From: VYFG01 sp965203365
Lineage (GTDB): Bacteria > Pseudomonadota > Gammaproteobacteria > Arenicellales > Poriferihabitantaceae
DNA: 64,000 nucleotides
NCBI GenBank assembly: GCA_965203365.1
Contig: OZ241878.1
Span: forward strand, 1,860,001 to 1,924,000
Direction of reading: 5' to 3'
The position numbers and the translations under genes are program-made. Of the stretch, positions 26,760 through 37,452 are shown piece by piece. The notes beneath the pieces are model-generated. The model was not told the origin of the DNA. It saw nothing but the letters and a program-made list of their open reading frames with translations, and ran no database searches. Every line of letters starts with the position of its first letter. The stretch's first letter is position 1.

Positions 26760-29010
26760 ATGAAGAATGCAACCGCTGCCGTATTGGAACCTGTTGAAGA
26801 CGCCCGGGTGGCGTTGGTGTCGGTCGACGTCGAGACCCGGATCCGGGGACTGCTGTCAGACACTGTCGTTGCCCAAACCTACCGTAATCTGGAAAGCCGC
26901 CATATTGAGGCGGTTTACACCTTCCCCTTGCCACTGGAGGCCGTCCTGCTGGAATTGACGTTGGATTTAAATGGAACCACTCTGCGTGGATCGGTCCGGC
27001 CTCATTCACAAGCCGAGTCGGACTATGAAGACGCCCTGGATTCAGGCGATTCGGCCTTACTGCTGCGACAACTGGAGCCCGGTCTATACACTGTCAGCGT
27101 GGGTAACCTGAATGCTGGCGAGACCGCCACGGTCCGCTTTCGCTACTCCCTGCTACATCGCTGGCAAGATGATCAATTGCGGTTCCACCTGCCAACGACG
27201 GTAGCACCCCGATATGGCGACCCAGCCGCCAGTGGTCTGGCATCCCACGAGGTTCCGGAATCAGCCTTGTCGGCGGAGTATGGATTCTCTCTGCAGATCC
27301 ATATTGAAGGGGCACTGGCACAGGCCTCTTGTCATAGTCCCTCCCATATGGTGTCCGTATCTGATGTCGAAGGAGTGCGAAACATCGCGCTGTCGGGGGG
27401 GCACTTCTCAGATGGATCGGGATTTCGTACTGGTGATCAAGGGAACTGCCGACACCACCACGGAGGCACTTTGGGCACCAGATCAAGATGCGTTCGTGGC
27501 TCTGGCGTCTTTCCATCCGGTTGCCCCTCGGAAAGTCTCGACCTCGCATCGTAGTGTCACGCTGATAGTGGACTGTTCCGGTTCCATGAGCGGAGACTCC
27601 ATCGCACAGGCAAAGGAGGCCTTACACGAAATTCTGGCCCTGTTGCAGCCAAACGACCGTTTCAACCTGATGACCTTCGGGTCACATCATCAGCTACTGT
27701 TCCCCGAACCAGTGTTGGCTACCGGGATGCATATTCGCACCGCCGCTCAGTTTATCAGACGCATGGAAGCCGACATGGGTGGCACGGAATTAGGGGCAGC
27801 CTTAGAGGCCGCCTACCAATCGCCAACGGCAGAAGGAAAACCAGCCGATCTGTTGTTGATCACAGATGGCGAGGTCTGGGAGCAAGAACGAATCATCAGG
27901 GCCGCACAAGCATCCGGCCAACGGATCTTTTCAGTGGGCGTCGGCAGTGCTGTGTCGGAAGGTCTGGTGCGACAAATTGCGGAAACCACGTCGGGGGCCT
28001 GTGAGTTGGTGTCACCCCGAGAAAGCCTGGCCGAATCAATCGTCCGACAGTTTCGGCGGATGGATCAACCAAAGGCCCGCGATATCCGAGTGGCCTGGCC
28101 GGATCAGCCCACCTTGCAGTCGCCGTCCCAACTCGAAACCATCTATGCCGGTGACACGTTGCACCTGTTTGGCTGGTTCGAGACTCGTCCAAAAGGACAA
28201 GTACGGCTGGAAGTGACTTTTGAGGATGGGACAACTGTCACACAGGCTGTGTGGCTTGTCATGACGTCTTGCGATGAGCGCGAAGAAACCGCCAACTTGC
28301 CTCGGATGGCGGCCTATATCCGATCACACGAGTTGACAGAAGCACAAGCGACCGAGCTGGCCGTGCGCTATCAGCTGATCACCGAACATACGAGTTGTGT
28401 GTTGGTTTGTGAACGGGACGAAACCGGAAAGATGCACGATATTCCCGTGCTGCGCAAGACACCCCATACCTTGGCCGCCGGATGGGGCGGGATGGGGACT
28501 GTCGTCGCAAACCAAGAAAAACGGGCTTACTGTATAGGACGTATAGAACATGGTCTTGAGGCTTTTCATGCTTATTATATGCCAAAAGCAAGTCGGGTTT
28601 TTCCAGATGAATCCGATAAGAGAGGTAGCAGAAGAACAGCAGCTCTAGCAAAAAAAGACAAGCCCATTTTAGATCATACCAAGGCAACAGATGCTTTCTC
28701 CCTTTTGGTGGCGAATCTGAACGAACTGTATGCCGACTCATCGAAGACACACCTTGATATCAGCACCATTGATGAACTGATCGCTCTTGGAATGGAACCG
28801 GATACTTCCAACCAGCTACGGGCATTGGTCGCCAACGGGCACACCGAAGCCACCATTTTCGCATGCTTTTTGGCGATGCTGTCCGAAAGTGCATCAGGCA
28901 AGGACCTGTCTCGACACGTCACTCGGCTGATCCGCAGAGCGAACAAACAGCACGAGAAGTCGATGGAGTTGGATGAGGCCATGTCCACACTGATGCAGGA
29001 GGCTTTATGA
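26760..29010 (+). pseudogene. VIT and VWA domain protein, split by a +1 frameshift at a G7 tract
   Basis: Two frames together make one protein of about 750 residues. The first (26760 to ~27400) is a VIT (vault/inter-alpha-trypsin) domain with VVAQTYRNLESRHIEAVYTF. The second (from ~27400) is a VWA domain with MIDAS motif DCSGSMSGDS and ITDGEVWEQ, then a helical C-terminus. The break lies at seven Gs (27395-27401): reading six Gs joins LSGG to TSQMDRDFVLVIKG without loss. The gene may be inactivated, phase-variable, or use slippage. VIT/VWA proteins bind partners through metal-dependent adhesion; the target here is unknown. No signal peptide is seen, so the cytoplasm is likely. Confidence 0.8.
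27395..27401 (+). repeat. G7 homopolymer at VIT/VWA frameshift
   Basis: Seven Gs lie exactly where the reading frame changes. One G fewer restores an uninterrupted VIT-VWA protein. It is a candidate slippage or phase-variation site. Confidence 0.6.
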
Positions 29011-29160
29011 GACAACGCCCACACATGACTCACTCCCGGATCATCCCCCAAGCTCTGGGACTACATTGATTCCAGTGGTGCAATCAACTCGATGTGGACC
29101 GATATGCAGATTGGAATGGCCGGTTGTACTGCGATGGCACCGAGGCTGCGGGTGTTAACC
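29006..29160 (+). repeat. Degenerate direct repeat, unit 1 (left of subtilase)
   Basis: About 155 bases beginning at the stop codon of the VIT/VWA gene (TATGAGA) match 31809-31965 with frequent mismatches. Shared blocks include ATGACTCACTCCC, CCCCCAAGCTCT/TC, GACTACA, TTCCAGT and ATGGACCGAT/GTGGACCGAT. The two units flank the subtilase gene. Confidence 0.6.
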
Positions 29161-29310
29161 ATCAAATTCGAGGAGACCTTGACTACTCCGGAAGCCTTGT
29201 CACTCATCAGTAAAGCCAAAGGTAAATTGAAAATGAATCGAGTTTGTTTACTCATTACCCGATATCACGCTGCCGCACCGTCCCACTGTACTCAACATAT
29301 GAGGCAACTT

Positions 29311-31710
29311 ATGCATAAACAACATGATATCCGCCTAAAAAGGAAAACGAATGACAGCATCCGTACAATGTTCGTAATATGCCTGGCGTTCAACCTGTTT
29401 TTCGGGTTGACCGGCTGCGGAGGTGGTGGCGGACCGGGAAATGAGAGCGGGCCGGACGATGGAACCCACAGTCCCAGACCGACGCCAAGGTCGCTCTCTC
29501 CGGCTGATCCTGCCTATCACTTGAATACGGATCGGTTTACCATACACCAGCCCGAAGTGCTGGAACAGATCGGGGCGCATCATGCATATGCGAAGGGCCT
29601 GACGGGCAAGGGAGTACGAATCGGCATTGAAGACACCATTGTCGACTACACCCAGCGCAGAGAATTTGAAAACCGCGTCAAGTTGCGAAATACTGATGGA
29701 GCGGAGTTGTCTCTTCAGCGCCCATTTGCAGATCAGGCTTTTGATGAAATCCAGACATGTCGGTTACTGGATACTTGCAAGGTATGGACGGCCAACAGCC
29801 AAGGCGACATCGAAGTACCCAATCGTTGGGTACAGGAAATTGTCAGCCGGGATGGATGGCCGATACAAGATGATTCGGTGTTCATACAGGATGAATATTA
29901 CAACGAAGATGTTGTGGGAAGAATATTGTTCCGTTGGAGGGAAGTGCCATCACCCTACGATTCTCACCATGGAACCTTCCATGGAACCTTCGTAGCATCT
30001 GCCGCCGCGGGTGCTCATTTGGGCGTGGCTCCGGGAGCCACAATTATTCCGGTTGTTCGTGATTTTTCCAACGACCAAGGTGCTACTGATACTGCCAACG
30101 CAAATGTGCGTGCTGCCATTACCCTGCTGCCGCCGAATATACGAGATCAGTATGACGAAATTCAGGCCAGGTGGATCCAAGAACGCTACAAAAAGTACGA
30201 CATCATCAATCGATCATTCGGTAGGAACATTTTCAATCAGTCGACGGTCACATCAATAATCGATACCGAACTCGAATGGTATCGGCGCTACCTGCCAATG
30301 ACACTGGAAGCCCATCTCCAAATGGGCACGCCTGAAAGTGAAAAAACTATTGTGGTCTACGCTGCTGGTAATAAGGGACAGGCTTGGTCTGGTATTGAAG
30401 CCGACCTGCCTTACCATGTTCCCGCCCTACGTGGACACCATCTGTCAGTCGTCGCGACGGATCCGAAGACGGGTCGAATTGCCGATTATTCCAACCGCTG
30501 TGGAGCACTACCACCCAACTGGGATGCGGCACGACATGGTCGACACTTCTGTCTGGCGGCGCCGGGCGAGATGCGGGGATTGGTACCCGATCCGCAAACC
30601 CCTGGCAATGGGAGGGAAACTACCTCAAGAGGTACCAGCTACGCTGCCCCCCTCGTTTCCGGCTCTCTGGCCTTGCTCAAGGAATATTTCCGTGGTACCC
30701 GTGGCAACACCGAAATCGTCCAACGGATGATCAACACCGCCAATCAGAAGGGGCCCTACGCCGACCTGGAAACCTACGGCGCCGGGCATCTGGATCTGGC
30801 AGCGGCATTGGCTCCGGTCGGAGCGCTCACAGCCGGGCAGTCTGATCAGTCGCTGCATCTTTCCCGCTTCCAGACCCCAGCTGCTTTCGGCTCACTCACT
30901 CAACGCATCGGCTCTGTCGAACTGGCCGCATTTGACGAGCAGAACTTCCCGTTCTGGGTGCCTCTATCCAGTTTGCTCTCCACTCGCTCAAATGGGCAGG
31001 TGTCTATTCCCCGACTCGCCGAGACATCACCGGATCTCATGCCGGCCATTGGACTGGATGCGCTGGATCAACACTGGCTGACCTTATCCGACATTGGCAG
31101 CGGGTCGTTATTCTCTTCAGGACCCGACTGGGTCATGGGATTGGGTCCAACCTCGGCAAGTCTGGCCCGTCCGGCGCAGGCGAGCCATTGGGGGTACGGC
31201 TTCAGCATGGAAGAAAACGGATATCTGGGCGCACAGACCGGTGGCGCCTTCGGATCCGACCTGCGCTCACGGATGATCTGGACTTCCCGCATATGGGAAA
31301 GGTCGCTGGGACCGAACTGGCATCTGAACGCACAGGGAACCTTGGCCTACAGCCAGTCGGAATACGCTGATCAAGCCATATTCTCGGCATCCCCGGCAGT
31401 GCTGTCAGCCGTATCGGTCCGGCTGGGTACAGCCCGGACGGGCTTCACTTTATCCCAGCCGTTGCGAGCCGAGTCGGGTGAAGGCATTTTTCGGTTGGAA
31501 AACGGGCAAATAAAGAACGGGCGCCGATTGCATGACCATCATCGGGTACCGCTCCAGCCTACGGCAAGGGAATGGCGACTCACGATGCGTCACGACCACG
31601 GGATTCTAGGCGGGCTGATGGCCATCGAGGTCAGTCATGCGGTGAATGCGGGCCATATTCCTAAAGCAGCAGAAACCGGTATCGGATTCGCCTTCCAAAG
31701 GACTTGGTAG
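29311..31710 (+). CDS. Lipoprotein subtilisin-like (S8) serine protease with barrel-like C-terminus
   Basis: 799 residues. The lipoprotein signal peptide ends in LTGC (Cys36) and is followed by a five-glycine tether. The S8 triad is visible: Asp in GVRIGIEDTIVD (~residue 107), His in HGTFVASAAAG (~223) and Ser in GTSYAAPLVSG (~443). The last ~250 residues are rich in alternating aromatic/polar strands and end in FAFQRTW, like an autotransporter β-barrel. The architecture recalls NalP, a lipidated subtilase autotransporter that trims other surface proteins. The ATG at 29311 is preferred because GAGG lies eight bases upstream. Upstream in-frame sequence overlaps the repeat and is not counted. 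Confidence 0.85.
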   Translation: MHKQHDIRLKRKTNDSIRTMFVICLAFNLFFGLTGCGGGGGPGNESGPDDGTHSPRPTPRSLSPADPAYHLNTDRFTIHQPEVLEQIGAHHAYAKGLTGKGVRIGIEDTIVDYTQRREFENRVKLRNTDGAELSLQRPFADQAFDEIQTCRLLDTCKVWTANSQGDIEVPNRWVQEIVSRDGWPIQDDSVFIQDEYYNEDVVGRILFRWREVPSPYDSHHGTFHGTFVASAAAGAHLGVAPGATIIPVVRDFSNDQGATDTANANVRAAITLLPPNIRDQYDEIQARWIQERYKKYDIINRSFGRNIFNQSTVTSIIDTELEWYRRYLPMTLEAHLQMGTPESEKTIVVYAAGNKGQAWSGIEADLPYHVPALRGHHLSVVATDPKTGRIADYSNRCGALPPNWDAARHGRHFCLAAPGEMRGLVPDPQTPGNGRETTSRGTSYAAPLVSGSLALLKEYFRGTRGNTEIVQRMINTANQKGPYADLETYGAGHLDLAAALAPVGALTAGQSDQSLHLSRFQTPAAFGSLTQRIGSVELAAFDEQNFPFWVPLSSLLSTRSNGQVSIPRLAETSPDLMPAIGLDALDQHWLTLSDIGSGSLFSSGPDWVMGLGPTSASLARPAQASHWGYGFSMEENGYLGAQTGGAFGSDLRSRMIWTSRIWERSLGPNWHLNAQGTLAYSQSEYADQAIFSASPAVLSAVSVRLGTARTGFTLSQPLRAESGEGIFRLENGQIKNGRRLHDHHRVPLQPTAREWRLTMRHDHGILGGLMAIEVSHAVNAGHIPKAAETGIGFAFQRTW

Positions 31711-31808
31711 TAAACCGATGTGCCGTCTGCGCACTTTGGGGCTCGCATGAGATGTCGTAGGCCCGGATATCAGGAACAGAAATTGTTGCCAACCAAACCA
31801 AGCTGCAC

Positions 31809-31965
31809 TATGAGATAACGTACAACCATGACTCACTCCCAGACAATTCCCCCAAGCTTCAGGACTACAGCAATTCCAGTAGGGCAAATCAACCCGATAT
31901 GGACCGATGCGCAGACTGGAATGGAGGGTTGCACTGCAATGGCAATGGAGGGCCCGGCGGGCGTC
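31809..31965 (+). repeat. Degenerate direct repeat, unit 2 (right of subtilase)
   Basis: Second copy of the unit at 29006-29160, same orientation, 99 bases after the subtilase stop. Neither unit encodes a continuous recognisable protein. The pair probably records a duplication or insertion that brought in the subtilase gene. Confidence 0.6.
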
Positions 31966-32004
31966 ACGGTCCTGACCTAGGGAAAGAAGGCACTACCCCT
32001 GGTG

Positions 32005-32310
32005 CCGGAGCGCACGGGCGCAAAACATGGTGGCCGCATCGCCAAGTTCGACACCAAGAATGGGTGGATGTCCCTGCGGAAGTACGAGGTCGATGTCCGG
32101 CGATTCGCTCGCCATCCGGCTGTGAGTTTCACGAATGCCCAGATCGAACGGCATCTTCAGATGCCAAAGGACAAGCAGAAAGTCTCGGGGGGGCTTCCGC
32201 CGGAGTCGATATGCCATCGCTTGGTGCCGGGTCGCCATCTACCTGCAGTCCCTATCCGACCCGGACATCCATCCCTTGACCGTCATCACATCGCTCTCAA
32301 GGGCAAGTCC
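32005..32310 (+). pseudogene. IS66-family transposase C-terminal relic
   Basis: The translation contains AVSFTNAQIERHLQMPKDKQ followed by KVSGG, a clear match to the IS66 transposase C-terminal motif (VPFTNNQAERDLRM, KVKQKVSGG). After a G7 run (32187-32193) the match continues in the +1 frame as GGFRRSRYAIAWCRVAIYLQ and DPLTVI-like DIHPLTVI. The N-terminal two thirds are missing. It is a dead fragment. Confidence 0.7.
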
Positions 32311-32400
32311 GCAGAGATGCCGAATCGGTCCGACGAACCAGCAGCCGCCCCGTCTGAAGGGGCAAGTAGTTGCACGAAAAGCTCAAATTGATGGGGTTCT

Positions 32401-33180
32401 ATGTACGATATCGCTTGTGAAAAGATGACAGATGCCTTCCTCGACTGTTTCAAATGCGCTGTTTCTCATTTGGAATGTCAAGTTGATGGGGGAATTTCAT
32501 GGCTACGCTGCCAAACGGCCCCCCCTTTTCTGGAACACCTATCCTTTCGTCTGGGCAATCAACTGTTTTTTGTGCGTATTGAGGATGTCGACGGACGCAT
32601 TAATGGTCCTGGTAGCTTAAGGGGTCTTGAGCTGGCTGCCAACATGGCTAACGGATATACCTGCATTCTACCCATGAAGAAGGATCCATTGAGCCAGATA
32701 TGGGTGGCCGACATGCCGGGATGGGGTCTAATGGATATTGGGGGGAAAAATCCAATCAACCCGATCACACTGGTAACGGATGAAAAGATTCTCATGACAC
32801 GCTGGGAAGTGCAATCGATGGGCGTTCAATGGATTTGCGACTGGTTGCGCAGTGAAGGCTATCAGCAAGGATCATCACAAAGCAACCCTGACGTACATCC
32901 ATCAATCTGGTTTGGCAGAGAAGGTGGGGAACTGGAGTGGGTTCTGGTTCGCTCAGACCGGTGGCCAACGAGCGAGGGAACATGGCGCAACCCTAAAGTA
33001 AAACCACCGGACGACTGGAATGACATCAAAGCGTATTATGCCAAAAGGGGGTTCCCCAGGGGGCACTTTGCATCAATTGTCTTGGTCAGTGCATACCAGC
33101 CATTTCGGTCAGAGGATGAGGCCGTGATACCTCTATGGCGAGGATATCCCATGCACGCCAACTTTACTGGCTTTGAGTAG
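32401..33180 (+). CDS. Hypothetical protein of unknown function
   Basis: Up to 259 residues; a start at the second Met (MTDAFLDCFK, 32425) is equally possible. It is soluble, rich in Trp and Gly, without signal peptide or membrane helix. Notable blocks are HLSFRLGNQLFFVRIEDVDG, ADMPGWGLMDI, HPSIWFGREGGELEWVLVR and a C-terminal AVIPLWRGYPMHANFTG. I have the impression of a conserved hypothetical family found sporadically in proteobacteria, but know no function. It is an intact gene between an IS66 relic and an IS1 relic, next to a probable defence gene, so transfer with the island is likely. Confidence 0.65.
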   Translation: MYDIACEKMTDAFLDCFKCAVSHLECQVDGGISWLRCQTAPPFLEHLSFRLGNQLFFVRIEDVDGRINGPGSLRGLELAANMANGYTCILPMKKDPLSQIWVADMPGWGLMDIGGKNPINPITLVTDEKILMTRWEVQSMGVQWICDWLRSEGYQQGSSQSNPDVHPSIWFGREGGELEWVLVRSDRWPTSEGTWRNPKVKPPDDWNDIKAYYAKRGFPRGHFASIVLVSAYQPFRSEDEAVIPLWRGYPMHANFTGFE

Positions 33181-33208
33181 TACAACCTTTCATAATACCT
33201 GAAACCCT

Positions 33209-33439
33209 TTACGACACTTTCAGAGAACGCAGATGGAGTCCTTTTCCTAATCCCAGTAATAATTCTTCGGCATCATGTTTTGGCATTGTTAATTTTACAA
33301 ATATATCGTATCTCGTTCCCTTCCCTGAACTCATCGACAAAGGTGACGAGATACTGAATGGTCCAGAAGCCAGGGTCAGGAGGTAATCAAGAGCGTTCGA
33401 ATCGCGGGGCGCCAGCGCCATCAGTGCAAGACCTGCCAC
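33209..33439 (-). pseudogene. Possible C-terminal fragment of an unknown gene
   Basis: A minus-strand frame ends TMPKHDAEELLLGLGKGLHL with a protein-like composition, but its upstream part overlaps the IS1 relic on the other strand. It may be a gene truncated by that insertion. No family is recognised, and it could be chance. Confidence 0.2.
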
Positions 33440-33960
33440 AATCTTAACACGGTGGAGCCAGTGTCTGGGATCCGCACGGAAGCCCAGCGTCGATTAGCCT
33501 TGAACCGGTCCCTGGAGGGACTGGACTTCTGCTTAATCAGGTGCCTACTGGGGTTCAGCCCAGTCGCCGTGTCTCACTGGATTCGGGCCTTGGGGGAACC
33601 GGTCGAGTCGGTCTGCGCCGCACAGCCTGCCCAGATGGTCGGGTGGGATGAAATGCACTGCCATGTGGGGCGATAAAACCATGGCTGGCTCTGAGTGGCG
33701 GTTGATCGACCTGAACAATGCTATCGGCCTGCGGTTTTGGGAAGTCGAGGCTCCGAAACCGGAAGGCGGCTTTGGGCGGAAATGGAGCCGTCTCGCATGG
33801 GCGATGCAATGACGGATCATTGGGAGCAGGATGAAATATGCATTCCGCGGGAAAATATATCTGGAGCCATGGCCGAGACCGATACGGTGGCAAGCCATGA
33901 CCGTCTGTTCCGACATTGTCTGGCTCAATGGAATGGTATGCTTCAAGATATATTAAATTA
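33395..33960 (+). pseudogene. IS1-family transposase relic
   Basis: Three consecutive frame fragments reconstruct an IS1 transposase: an InsA-like zinc-ribbon piece GRQRHQCKTCHNLNTV, then SHWIRALGEPVE and WDEMHCHVGR, and the InsB-like end TDHWEQDEICIPRENISGAM and SHDRLFRHCLAQWNGML. Stops and frameshifts interrupt it at about 33676 and beyond. It ends about 30 bp before the GHKL gene start. Confidence 0.7.
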
Positions 33961-33993
33961 ACAATATCGAAAAACGTCAGAGAAATACATCCG

Positions 33994-36900
33994 ATGATTG
34001 ATTACAAGTCACTGAGTATAAAAAATGAACGTAAGTATGGGACGGATATCGGCCGAATCGGTCGGATGCTGCTTGCCCACCGATATTCCGATAGATCACA
34101 TTTCATCTATGAGCTGTTGCAGAATGCGGAGGATGCTCTCAAGCGTCGACCATCGGATTGGAGGCGACGAACTGTCCGGTTCGAGTTGACTCTACTAGAC
34201 TTATCATCTCTCACTTCGGCGAACCGTTTACCGAGGATGACGTGCGTGGGGTGTGCGGCATTGATGAAAGCACCAAGGATATGACGGCGATCGGGCGCTT
34301 CGGAATCGGATTCAAGTCGGTCAATGCCTATACCGATCTTCCCGAAGTGCATTCCGGTCCGGTGCACTTCGCCATTGAGCGATACGTCCATCCCGTCGAG
34401 GTTGCGCCGATGATCAGCGACGGAGAAGAAACTCGGATTATCCTACCGTTTCGCAAGGACGATCAGGAAGCCTTTCAAGAGATTGCAAATGCACTCAAGC
34501 GACTGGGAGCGAGAACGCTGTTGTTTCTTCATCAGATTGATACGATTGAGTGGTCGGCCGCAGATGCCGGAAGAGGTCTTTATTTGCGAGATACCACCCG
34601 GCGACAACTGAAGCATGGAGCGGAGCAGGTCAGTATTACGGGAAGCGATATGACCTCGTCGGGGGATGACAGCGAAGACTGGATCGTTTTCTCCCAACCC
34701 GTACAGAACGACAATGGTGTCGAAGTGGGTCATGCCGAGCTGGCTTTCCTAGCTAAGTGTGATTCGGCAACCGATTCCCCAGTCAAGGTGTTGTTAGCAA
34801 GGAATACCGAACTGGTGGTGTATTTTCCCACTATCGTCGCCTCGGATGTGGGGTTCCTGATTCAGGGTCCTTACAGGACCACACCCAGTCGGGACAACAT
34901 TGTCAACGACGATCCATGGAATCGCTCCCTGGTCCACACCACTGCCGAATTGCTGGTGACCGCGCTTGAAGGGCTACGGGAGTTGAATTTGCTGGGTCCG
35001 GAGACATTGGAAACACTTCCGCTTGATCGGGAGACCTTTGGCGAGGGTCACTTGTTCAGTCCGTTGTGTTCGGCCGTTCTGGCGGCCTTTCGGCAGAATC
35101 CCCTCCTCCCTACTCATGACGGAGATTTTATCATTGCAGGCGACGCGAAACTGGCCCGTGGAACAGGACTGCGGACACTGCTGGACTCCCAAAAGCTGTC
35201 CACCATGTTCACTGATGGCGTGACAGCGAAGTGGCTGGACAAAGACATCACTCCAGGCCGAACCCCGAGATTGCATCGTTGTCTGGTGAAGGAACTCGAC
35301 GTTGAGGAAATCACCCCAGAAGAACTCGTGCGTCGTCTGGATGCCCAGTTTTTAGAGGACCAGACGGATGGCTGGATTGAGGAACTGTATACCTTCCTGG
35401 CGGAACAAACGGCGCTGTGGTCAAGGTATTTATCGGACCACATTGCACTGGTACGGCTTGAAGATGGTACGCATGTTCCCGTTCAAGATCAGGATGGGAA
35501 TCCTCGCGCGTTCCTGCCCGGTAAAACCGAAACAGATTTTCCTACAGTTTGCAGTGCGGTCTGTAGAAAAGAGAAGACTCGCGAATTCCTCAAACGTCTT
35601 GGCCTGTCTGAACCGGATTTGGTGGATGACGTGATCGCTCATATTCTACCCAAATATCCACCCAGCGCCATGATGTCGGAAGATCGGTACGCTTCCGATA
35701 TAGAGCGTATTTTGGCAGTCTTCGAGACCGACTCCTTCGAAAAGAAGGGACGACTTAAACAAGCCTTGCGAAAAAACTCATTCGTCTTGGCAGAAGACGC
35801 TGCATCAAAGGAAAGGGTCTTTGCGCGACCGGACCAAGTCTACATTGCCACGGAGCGTCTGAAAGAATTGTTTGATGGGGTTAAAGGAGTACTCTTAGTT
35901 GCTGATATCCCAGCATTGAGAAAGCAGGAGAGTCGGGACATGCTGTTGGCGGTTGGTGCCGCCCGCTATCTTCAGAAAGAGGCATGCAATAGCAATGGGA
36001 GGTTTACAATTGAACAACTTTGCAAAATGCGCACAAAAGCAGGATGTAAGGATAAATCTGGATCTGATACGATTAAAGATCACACATTGCGAGGACTGGA
36101 CGCTCTGCTGAAACGATTATGTACTCTTGATATCGATATTGCGCGTCGAAAGGCGTTTCTATTATGGGAGTCGCTCTGCGATCTGGAGCAGTCTGGTTCT
36201 GCCACGTTCCAGGGAATCTACGAATGGTTCTACTATACGCGGCGGATTTGTTCCTTCGATGCAGTATTCATTGAGCGGTTGCGTAGTAGTGAGTGGATCA
36301 TTGGAGAAAACAATGCTCTTCTCTCTCCCGCCGAAACGAATTTTGATTCATTGGGATGGAAAGAGAACCGCAACCTGCAAGAATGGCTCAGGTTCAAGCT
36401 TGGAAATCTTGATCGACTGGCCCAAGAAGCTGGTATTGATCCCAATGCTCTTCACTTAATTAAACAGCATAATTTCACGAAGTCAGATATTGAGGATTTG
36501 ATCGCGCTCAAGGCTTCGTACGGCCGCAATGATGTCATGTCTAATGGTACAAGCTGGAGTGATGACCATACCGGCAATCCTTCCAGCCCTGAAGAGGGCT
36601 CTCGTAATAAAAATGGAAAAAATACAACATATGATGGAACCCAAAAAGGTATGAAGAGACGCAAGCTAGTTACATACATTCATACAGGTGCCGACGACTA
36701 TGCTGATAGAAAAAAAAGTAAAGCTCACAAACAGAAAATGAAACTTGAAAAGGCCGGAATCCGAATCATTCGAGATAAGGATCCTCGTCTAAAACAAGCA
36801 GGGAAAAATAATCCCGGATTTGATCTTGTCGAGAAGAACGCTGATGGCAATGAGTTGAGATGGGTTGAAGTGAAGACAATAAAAGGCGCGTTTTCTGAAG

Positions 36901-37094
36901 ATAGTTGGGTAACACTTTCTCGAAAGCAATTCGACATAGCTAAGGATCGTGGAAAATCCTTTTGGCTATATATAGTGGAATATGCGGATACCCCAGAAAA
37001 AGCGAATATTATTTGTATCCGAAATCCCACAGGAAAAGCGAAGTCATTTGTTTTTGATCATGGATGGCGGGAACTTGCCACAGAATTTCCATGA
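33994..37094 (+). pseudogene. Sacsin-like GHKL ATPase with C-terminal DUF3883 (NO VEIN) nuclease-like domain, N-terminal frameshift
   Basis: About 1030 residues once one frameshift is repaired. The N-terminus (MIDYKSLSIKNERKYG) carries the Hsp90/GHKL N-box HFIYELLQNAEDALK (~39-50) and, after the shift, LIISHFGEPFTEDDVRGVCG and the G-box AIGRFGIGFKSV (~100). The C-terminus has DUF3883 with NPGFDLVEKN and WVEVKTIKG, a restriction-endonuclease-like E-x-K. One base is missing near 34190 relative to a continuous frame (FEL-T joins STRLIISHF). Large GHKL-DUF3883 proteins are frequent in defence islands. The rest of the coding sequence is undamaged, so the lesion is recent, a sequence error, or tolerated. 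Confidence 0.75.
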
Positions 37095-37324
37095 AAAGCA
37101 CAAGACTCCCAACACGACGCGGTGGAACTTGGATTTTTGAAATATATCGATGATCGCATGCGTGAAATCAGAAAGACGAAGGCTACTATTCAGCGCGTTT
37201 TCCACCTGTGGTTTCATCGCATCGGTATGGCACGGAGAATCTTTTTCATCACAGAGTCGTCAAAAGTTTATAGATGCATTATGAGTAAGAAGACAAAGCT
37301 ACCAATAAGAATCCATGTCGCCAT

Positions 37325-37354
37325 GCGGGCAAGAAAATCTAACCCGCTTTTTTT
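37325..37354 (+). terminator. Weak intrinsic terminator after GHKL-DUF3883 gene
   Basis: GCGGG (37325-37329) pairs with CCCGC (37343-37347) across a 13-base loop, followed directly by seven Ts. The stem is only five pairs, so strength is doubtful, but position and T-run fit. Confidence 0.35.
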
Positions 37355-37452
37355 CTCTTTCATATCGCATCCACTGAGATGAAATCTCCTTTTCTTTCCG
37401 TCTATCAGTTTATATTTCGCTAGCCTGGATTCCCAACAAGTTTTTCCGATAT

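Noticed and set aside
27395..27401. Treating the VIT/VWA break as a plain sequencing error
   Set aside because: Cannot be excluded, but G7 runs in topA keep the correct frame, so systematic miscalling of G7 is not evident. It is kept as a finding to test.
29092..29310. An N-terminal extension of the subtilase
   Set aside because: It overlaps the direct-repeat unit and would bury the lipoprotein signal peptide behind ~73 extra residues; the ATG at 29311 with GAGG upstream is better.
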